NCBI RefSeq assembly: GCF_007992495.1
Contig: NZ_BKAJ01000018.1
Location: 1 to 64,000, forward strand
Length of the DNA: 64,000 nt
Source of the DNA: Reyranella soli
GTDB lineage: Bacteria > Pseudomonadota > Alphaproteobacteria > Reyranellales > Reyranellaceae
Reading direction: 5' to 3'
Part shown: one piece after another, positions 18,001-27,000 of the stretch
How positions within the stretch are numbered: position 1 is the stretch's first letter
How the letters are laid out: every line of letters starts with the position of its first letter
The notes under the pieces: model-generated
Told to the model about the DNA's origin: nothing
Seen by the model: only the letters and a program-made list of their open reading frames with translations
Database searches by the model: none
Position numbers and translations under genes: made by a program

Positions 18001-21000
18001 CCACCTCCTTGTCGAGCGCCAACAGGACCTGATCGAAGGAAAGGTTGCCCACGGCATACTGGGCGACCAGCGCGCCCTCGGCGCCACCGTTGAGCAGCCG
18101 CGTGCTGAGCGCATTGAGCGCGATCGTGTAGTCCTGCTGGTCGGCCGGGCGGTCCGCCGCGGTCACCTGCTCCATCAGCGCGACCAGCGCGAGATCGTAG
18201 GCGTAGGCGGAGCGGCCGACGTCCTGGATGCCGGTGTTGTAGTAGGCATTGCCAATGCGCGCCGCGTCGATCACGGCGTTCATCGAGAACGGCGTGAACG
18301 GATTGGAATCGATGCGGACCTGGCGCGCCACCCACAGATCGTCGGCGAACATGAAGCGCACGAGATCGACGTTCTCCGGCAGGAAGGCGCGCGTCGCCTC
18401 CCAGTTCAGGAGGTCGATGGCCTGCTGCTGGGTGATCGCGGTGGCGTCGGCGGCCTCGACGTGGGTGCCGCCCGCGGGATCGCGCACGTAGGCTGAGGTC
18501 GTGCCTTCGGCGACCCGTACGGCCAGCTCCGCCGACAGATCGCCGATCACGATCTTGTCGATCATCGCGAGATTGGTCGCCGCCACCCCGGCGCCGTTGC
18601 CGTACCGGCTGAACAGCGAGTTCAGCGAATAGACGCCGGCATAGGACGAGATACCATGCTCGTCGGCGTACGCCTCGATGGCGTCGATGGCCTGCGCGAC
18701 CGTGATCTGGCCACCCTGGACCTTGGCGAAGACGAGGCCGACCTCGTCGACCACGCCGGCGAAGAACGAATCGTCCTGCCGCCCGACCAGATCGCCGAAC
18801 ACCGTCGCCTGCGCGCCGAAGTAGGCGGCGATGGCGGCATCGTCGGCGGCTGTGCCGTGGCCGACCAGCGCGAACGCGAGGGCGTCGAGGTGCTCCTGGT
18901 CGAGCGACGAGGTCGCCGCCTCGGCGATTACCTGGGCCGCCGACACCTGGCCCGCCGTGACGAGCGCCGCGATCTCGGCGCGCGCCGCGAGGAAGGTCGC
19001 GTCGATGCCTTCGCCGTCGGCGCCGATGCCGAGCAGCAAGCGCATCCCCTGCCCGACGGTGAGGTCACCGCCTGCGATGGCGTCGTGGATGACGGCGACG
19101 TCTAGATCGAGGCCGCCCATGACGGCGCCGAGCCAGGTCAGCCCGGGCGTCGTCGCATGCTCGGCCGCAGTGACCAGAACCGACGAAACGGTCGCGACAG
19201 CGACCAGCCCGTCAGACACATAGTCACCGAGGTGGGAGACGGCCCAGTTGCGGGCCGTGGCCGAAGTATCGGAGGCGAGCGCTCCCAGCAGGCTCGCGAT
19301 GACATGCACCGCGCCCTCGGCGGAGAGGCTGCCGCCGGTCACTGCCGCATCGATCGGCGACAGATAGGGTCCGCCCGGCAGGGCCCCGAGATGCGCGCCG
19401 GCCGCGTCCTGCAGCGCGACGTCGCCGTGGCCGGCGATGCTGACATAGAGGTTGGCGACGGTGTTGCCGGAGATGGCCAGAGCGTCGGCGACATCCAGGG
19501 GCGTCGCAATCATCTCCCTGATGTAGTCGAAGGCCTGCGCCGCGCTCAGGGCACCGTCCGAAATCAGCCCGACAATCTCCTCGGCGACGGCGTCGTGCAG
19601 CGACGACGTCCTGGAAGCGACGGCCAGCCAATACATCAGCTCGGACACGTCGATCGCCGGCAGCGTGCTGTCGACCACCATCATGGCCGCTTCGGCTGTG
19701 ATGCGGCCACTCGTGACGAGAGCATCGAGGGCGCCGATCGAGGTCTGGACCGCGTATGGACCCGGGTACTGCGCCATGCCCACGCCGACCAGCACCGCGA
19801 CGAGCTGAGGCACCGTCAGCGCACCCGCCGCAACGGCGTTGTCGAAAAGGTCGACGGCGCCTTGGTCCACGCCGCCTGCCGGTATCCAGGCCAACACACT
19901 GCCGAATCGTTGCTCACCGATGGCGACCTGAACCGCCGGCCCACTGCCGCCAGCGACGCTCAGGATCAGCATGTCGTACTGCTCGCCGCTGAGGCCGGTC
20001 AGGTTGAGCCCCGCATAGGCATCGCCGAACGACATGCCGCCATCGGTTATGAATTGACCAAGCGCATGGCCAACGGTGATCTGCCGCGAAGCGTCGTCTG
20101 TCGCCGCCATCGCGCCGATGAGCGAGCCTTGCATCCAGGAAATCGAGTTGTGGGCGACGACCTGCCCGAAAATGTCCTCCAGCGCGTAGCCGCCATCCTC
20201 GAACATCTTCCAGAGTTCTTGCCCGATGACCCACCTTGTGTGCGCGCCGGCGGTGTTGTGCATGTAGGTCAGGAGGCTGACGACGTCCTCGGCTGCGAGG
20301 AGGCCGAGTTCGTAGACGTGATCGACCGCAGCCACCGCGGCAGCCGGGTCGGTCCCGGCCAAGACCGCGCTGCCAAACGATGCCATGTAGAGGTCGGCAT
20401 CGGGACGATCGGAAATGGCCCACGCGGCGAAGGCGACGAAAGACGACGCCTGCACATGGGTGACCAGATCGAGCTCAAGTGCCCAGGACAGGATCGATCC
20501 CACTTCGCTGGGGTCGAGCCCGCGCTGGATGAGGTCGCGGAACCCGATCGCCAGGAAGGCCATGTCGCTATCGGTCGCCGTTTCGGCGAGACCGAGCAGG
20601 ATCGCGGCGGCGTTGGCGGTAGCGAGCGTACCGTGGCCTTCTGCCGCCACGATGGCATTGGCCGCGTGGGCATAGGTGACGAGGTCGAGCGCTCCCAGGC
20701 CGCCGATGATGCGGGCCACGGCGAGTACGACCGGTGGATCGGGGTAGATGTCGTCGTTGACCGGCCGCGGCGCGTCGAGAAGCGCGTCGATCACCTGCAC
20801 TGCCGTGACGCCGGTGCCCATCAGCTCGCCGATCTCGTCGGCCGCAACGCCGGCCAGGGAAACGTCGGCCGCCGCCCAGTAGGCCAGGAATTTGAGGCCA
20901 TATGCCGTGGGGAAATTGCCCGCGGCAATCTCGGCCGTCACGCCATCCGCCACTTCCTGCGCCGTGAGGGCGCCGCGGGCGTTCAAGGCCGCAAACTCCG

Positions 21001-24000
21001 ACGTCACGGCCCACAGCCCGCCAAGACCGGACGGCTGGCCTTGGAAGCCGTCCGCCATGCCGAAGAGCACGTCCTTGGCCTTGCCAGCCGCCAGGCCGTC
21101 CGCCACGGCCACCAGGGCATCGAACACCGACATGAAGGAAAGCGAATCCGATTGGTAGACCGCGACCAGGGCATGCCCGACCGCCGCCTGCAGCCCTGCC
21201 GCATCGTGCGCGGCCACGGCCACCAACATCGTGGTCTCGCCCGCGAAATCGCCCATGCGAAACCACGTTTGGGAGGCCGCAACGCCCGCCATCGCGTCGC
21301 TGATGCCGATGCTTCCCGTCTCGATCAGCTCGCCCAGGAAGTCGCCCAGCACCTTCGCGAGGTCATGCGAGGTCGGAAACGGATTCGTGTACTCGCGGTT
21401 GAGCGCCGCGCCGGCAATGAAGGCCGCGATCGCCGCCGGCGTGTTCGTGCCGGCGGCCAGGCTGGCGGACAGGGCGGCGGTGATGTCGGCCGCGCTTGCA
21501 AGCCCTGCATCGACCAGCGCCGCCAGCATGCCGCCGGCTTCCGCCCGCATCTTGTCCACGAAGAAGCTCGTTACCGGTAGCGACGTGAGGAGAATGCCCG
21601 CGGCCACGTCCCCACTGAGATGATCGCGCACGAGGTCCACGAGCTCTTCGTGCAGAGCCGTGCGCAGGGCCAAGGCTTCGTCACCCTGCAGGTTGGCGAC
21701 GTTGACGCCGAGGTAGGCCAGCGCGCGCACGCCGTCGGCGGCCGGCAGCGTGCCCGCGTCCGCGGCGGCGGCGAGAGCCGCCATCATCGCCGGGGTCAGG
21801 TCCTGGCCCGACTGCAGCGACAGGGCGATGAGGAGTATCTCGGCGTTGGGCGCGCCGCTGGAGGCGATCCCCAGCGCCACCATGCTGACCGCATTGTCGG
21901 GGATCTGCATCAGCAGCTGGGCATCGAAAGCCGGGAGGTGGGCGATGGCGTGGCCTGCAGCGAGCTGGTCGGCGGCCGTGCCGGCGCCCGCAAAGCCCGC
22001 GAGGAGCAGCATCATGTTGTCGGCCGAGACGCCGCTGAGGCCGAGCAGCACGTCCATCGCCTGCGAGGACGTGATGTGCCCGTCCGTCAGGTCGGCGATC
22101 GCCGCACCCGAGACGAGGCCGAAAGAGCTGGAGTCGAAGCTGGTGAGCCGTGCCAGCACGTTGATGGCGTCGGCAGCGGTGAGTCCGTGGTCGACGCTGT
22201 TCGCCACGGCCTCCGCCGTCTGCTCCGCGGTAAAGCCGAGCGCGACGCCGACCTCGGCGATCTGCCTGCCGGCGAGATTGGCGTATTGGGGGTCGCTTAC
22301 CAGCGCGCGGCTGAGCAGGGCGAACACGCTGTCCGTCGCGTGGCTTGCCTGGGCGAGCGCAGCAATCGCCACGGCGGCGTCATGCATGACGTCCGTGTCG
22401 CCGACGCGGGCGTAGGCCGAGATGGCCAGCACCGCCTGCGCCAGGCTGAGGCCATTGGCCTGATAGATCGGCCCCTCGCCGAGCGTCGCGCTCGATAGCG
22501 CCGCAATCAGCGGCTGGACGTAAGGCTGCCAGCTGTCCGCGCCCTGCGGCAGCCGAACGTTGGCGACGATCAGCTGCAGCACCGCCACGGGAATGGTGGC
22601 GGCGAGAGGATCGATCATCGCGGCGAGCGTCATCGCCGCCGCCTCGTTGGAGAGGTCCTCGACGTACAGCGCCGCATGCAGCTCGGCCGTCGTAGCGGCA
22701 TGCTCGGCGAGGAGTCGCCCGAGCACCTGCCCGACCGCGATCTGCCCCTCGACGCCGCCGTGGACCGCGATGTCCACGAGGATCGACAGGCTTTGCGCCG
22801 CGGTGAGCCCCTGCGGCCCGATCAGCTGGCCGACATACTGGACGACGTCATAGATGAAGCCGCCCGTCACATGGGTGAGCAGCGCCGCATGAGCGCCCTG
22901 CCCCAACGACGACTGCGAGCCGGCGGCCGCTTCGATGGCGGCGAGCAAAGGCACGACGGCGAAGGGCGGCCAAGCGAGCTGGTCCAGCACCGAGGCGGCA
23001 GTGACCTCGCCACCGGTCACCAGGCTCGCCAGCGCGGCGCCAGCCTGGACGATGACGGCCCTGTCGACGGCATCGACCGGCGCCTGCACATGGTTCTCTG
23101 CCAGGTTGATCAGCAGGTCGACCGCGGCGCCGGGCGCGACGGAGACGGTATCGCGCACCGCCGCCAGCACAGCACTGGTCGCATCGCCGGCCGAAAGCGC
23201 CTCCTGACCCAGCAGATAATTGATGAACGAGACGAACTGGCCGGCCGACGTCGTGTCGTGGACCAGATGCAGCAAGACGAACACGGCGTCGGCGCCGGCC
23301 ATGCGCTCAGCCGTAACCTCCGACGTCAGGCTGCCTGCCACGTTGCCGAACGCGGCGACGCCGGCCTGGACCAGCGCATCCAGCGCTTCGGCCACCGCCA
23401 GTTTCTGGCTCTGCCCACCCGCTTCGGCGATACCGACCATCAACGCAACGCCGCCGACAGGGGTGAGCGTCCCGTCGCCGATGGCGTCGCCGATGCTGTC
23501 GAGCGCGTCGGCCAGGCGCTGGGCATCGCCGCCGATGAGGGCGATCAGCGCCGCTCCCGCTTGTGCTGCAACCTCCGCCACCGTGCCGGCGCCGATCAGC
23601 AGCGTCGATGCTTGCGCGAAGCTCAGCACGGCCAGGCTCGCGAGCGCATCCGACAGGGCGGTGCCGACGTCGGAGAAGGACAGCTGCCCGGCGACGGCAA
23701 GCTCCGCAAGTCCGACGCCGAGCAAGTGTGCGGAGGCCGGAAGGTCGGCGGTCACATGGGCGATGATGGAGACGACGTCGATGGCGCTGAGGCCGGTCGG
23801 CGCGATCGATGCCCCGAGCTCGGCGACCGCATCGTCGGCCGCCATCACACCGTGCGTGATAAGCGCGGCAACGAAGTCCGCGCCGGCGGCAGTGCTGTTC
23901 GCGCGCAGGACGACAGCCACGGCGCCATCGATCATCTCGCTGGCCGAAAGCGTGCCGGCATCGACGGCCGTGGCAAGCTGGCCGGCGAGGTCGGCATAGG

Positions 24001-27000
24001 TCGCAAGGCCATGCGAGCCGACCTGGTAGAGCACCTCGGCGCCGACGCCGATGCCACCGTTGGCCCACAGGCCCGCCGTGACCGCAACCAGATGGCTGAG
24101 AGCGAGGCCGCTGTTGAGGAAGGCGTTGTAGATGCCGATCGCGGCGCCATTCGACGTGACGCTGCCGGCAGCGACGAGCCCGGCAATGCCGCCGCCCGCC
24201 GCCACCTGCAGGTCCGCCCCTCCCCAAATGGCCTCGCCGACCAGCAGGCCCAGCGCCTCCGCGCCGGTGATGACACCGGTCGACGCCGCCAGGATGCCGG
24301 CGACGGCGGCCGCCTCGGATCCCGCGTGGCTGCCGACGAAGGCGGCGATCTCGCCGCCAATGGCAAGAAGCATCGCGCCGGACTGGCCGGAGGCGGATGA
24401 CGCCATCGCCGTCACGGCCTCGGCGAAGGTGATGTGATGGGCGGCGATGAGGGCGTCGATCTCGGTGAGGATCGTGCTCTGCAGTGCCGCGGTGGCGGGA
24501 AGATCGGCGGGATCCAGGCGTGCGACGAGCACGTCCTGCAGCAGCGCCACCATCTCCTGGGCCGTGAGGGCGTCGTCGGCGACGGCCGCCTCGAGCGCCG
24601 ACATCACCGCAGCAGGCGTGAACTGGCTCCCGACCAGCATGTCGCCGAGGAAGCCCGCCACGGCGCTCTCGAATGCCGGCACGCCGTTGGTCGCCAGCGC
24701 CGCCATCACCTCCACGCCGTTGGCGAGCGTGGTGGATCCCGAGGTCATGGCGGCCGCGATGAAGAAGCAGACGCCGGCGCCGAGGTCCGCCAACTCAGCC
24801 AACGCCGCCGCCTTGGCGCCGCTGGCGTAGATGGCGAGCAGCAGCTCGGTCGCGTCCGACAGCTGCAGGTCGTCGACCGTATTGCCGACCAGCGAGCTGA
24901 TGACGTGGAGGCTGTCGATCTGCTCGGACAGCGGCAGGCTGGCGACGCGCGCCGCAAGGTACGACCCGAACTCCGCCATCCCGCGATTGATGAAACCGGC
25001 AACCAAGACGATGAGGGCGGTGCTCCCCTGCCCGAGGCTCGTAACGACCTGGTTGGTGGTGAGGGTGGCGCTGATGTTGACGATCACGAGCGCCGTCTGC
25101 TCGACATGGCCGAGGTCCGCGACAGTGCCCCTGGCGAGAGCGGCGATGACCGGTTGGGCGGTGAATGGCCACATGGGGTGGCTCGGCCCGGCGGCCTGGG
25201 CCGCCGAGTTGGCAGCGACTTCCTGGCGTATGTAGTCGTAGATCGCGGTGCGAGCGCCATCGACCGCGGACAGCGCCACCAAGATGTTCACCGCCTGGAA
25301 GGCATTGATCAGTGGGCTGGCGTTGCTGGGCGAGAGCTGGTCGTCGATGTGCTGTACCGCCTCGGCCGCGGTCAGGTAGCCGCCGGCCAGAAGCCCGTTG
25401 AGCGCCGCCTGCGTGTCGGCCAGGAAGGCCGTGTCGGGAACCGGCATGTAGGACAGCAATTGCAGGAACGCGGCGCTGCCCACGCCGGGCGCGGCCGCGG
25501 CCAGCGCTTCGATGCCTTCCCGGCCCACGAGCCGCAGCGCGTGGTCGCTGCTGACGGCGAGCGCCATGAAGATCGGCAGAGCCTGGCTCGCCAGTGGCGG
25601 GGTTTCGCTCACGAGGGCCTGGACTTCGGCCAACGCTTCCGCACGCAGGCCGGGCGCGGCACCGGGCACGACCGATCCGAGCACGGCGATGGCGTTCGAC
25701 GCGCTGTAGTGGCCAGCATCGACGGCGGCGTCGAGCGCGGCGACGGTGATGCCGCCGCCGGAGATCAGCCCCGCGACCGCCGCGTTGATCGAACCGTACG
25801 CCGACAGCTCACCGAAGACCACGAAGGCCGTCGCAGCATCGAGCGCCCCGGCCGCGACCTGCACGGCAATGGCGTTCGCCATCGTCGATACGGAGATATC
25901 CAGGCCGGTGGTGAGATCGACGATGGTATCGAAAGCGGCATCCGCCGCATCGCCGCCGCGGGCGTAGATCTTCGCCAGCAGGGTCGCGGCCTGGTCGCTG
26001 CTGAGGTCGCCGCCCTGGATGCGGCCCGAGAGCGCGTCGAGGACACCGTGCGCGGCCGTGGGGTCGGTGCTGAACAGCAGGACGATGGCGTTGACCGCCG
26101 CCTGCACCTGGGCGGGCGAGCCGAGGCCGGCGGTCTGGGCGAGCGTGGCAGGATCGGTCAGCAGGATCGCGAGAGCTTCGTCGACCACCGCCTGAAGCGC
26201 GCTGGAGGCGCCAGGCAGCAGGGCCTGGAGCGTGGCGATGGCGTTCGTGAGCGTGATGTCGCCGCCCGTGATCAGCGCATTGATCTCGTCCAGCACCGCC
26301 GAATGCAGTGCCGTGTCGCCGGCTGCAGACATGTAGGACAGCACGACGATGGCGATGTTGGCGTCCAGTGTCGCCGGCACTGCCGCGTCGACGAGCGCGG
26401 TGGCCGTCGCCGCATCGAGCGCGCCATGCGTGACCATTGCCGCGATGTTGGTGCCCGCGACGGCCCGCAGCGCCATCGCGCCGTCGGCCAGGGTCAAAAG
26501 CTGCGTCGCGGCATCGCTGGCCGTGATGGCGCCGTCATCCACCCAGGACAACAGCGCGGCCGTGGCGGCGCTCGCGGTATCGGCCGAACCGAGGGCAGCG
26601 AGTTGCGCCAGGACGAACAGTCCCTGTGAACCGACCAGCGCGCCGGCCGTCACGGCCGCGCTGAGGGCGGCAACGCCCGAGACCGCGTCGGCATCCACGT
26701 AGATCGCGATCTGCGCCAGGAGGTCGGCAAGGCCTTGCGGCGACGAGTCGGTCGCAGCGCCGGCAAGCAGGACGATCGCTTTGCCTCGCGTCAGCGTGCC
26801 GGCCACGACGGCGGCGTCGATCGCCGCGATGCCATCGGCCGCGACAAGGCCGGTCCAGTACACGATGGCGTTGAGCTCGCGGCCCGCGGCCACCTGGTCC
26901 TCGACGGTTCCGGCGGCGGCGAAACCGGCAACGATGGCGATGCCCGCTTGGGCGTCGATATCGTGGCCGCGCACGCGATCGTTCACCTGCCCCATGGCGA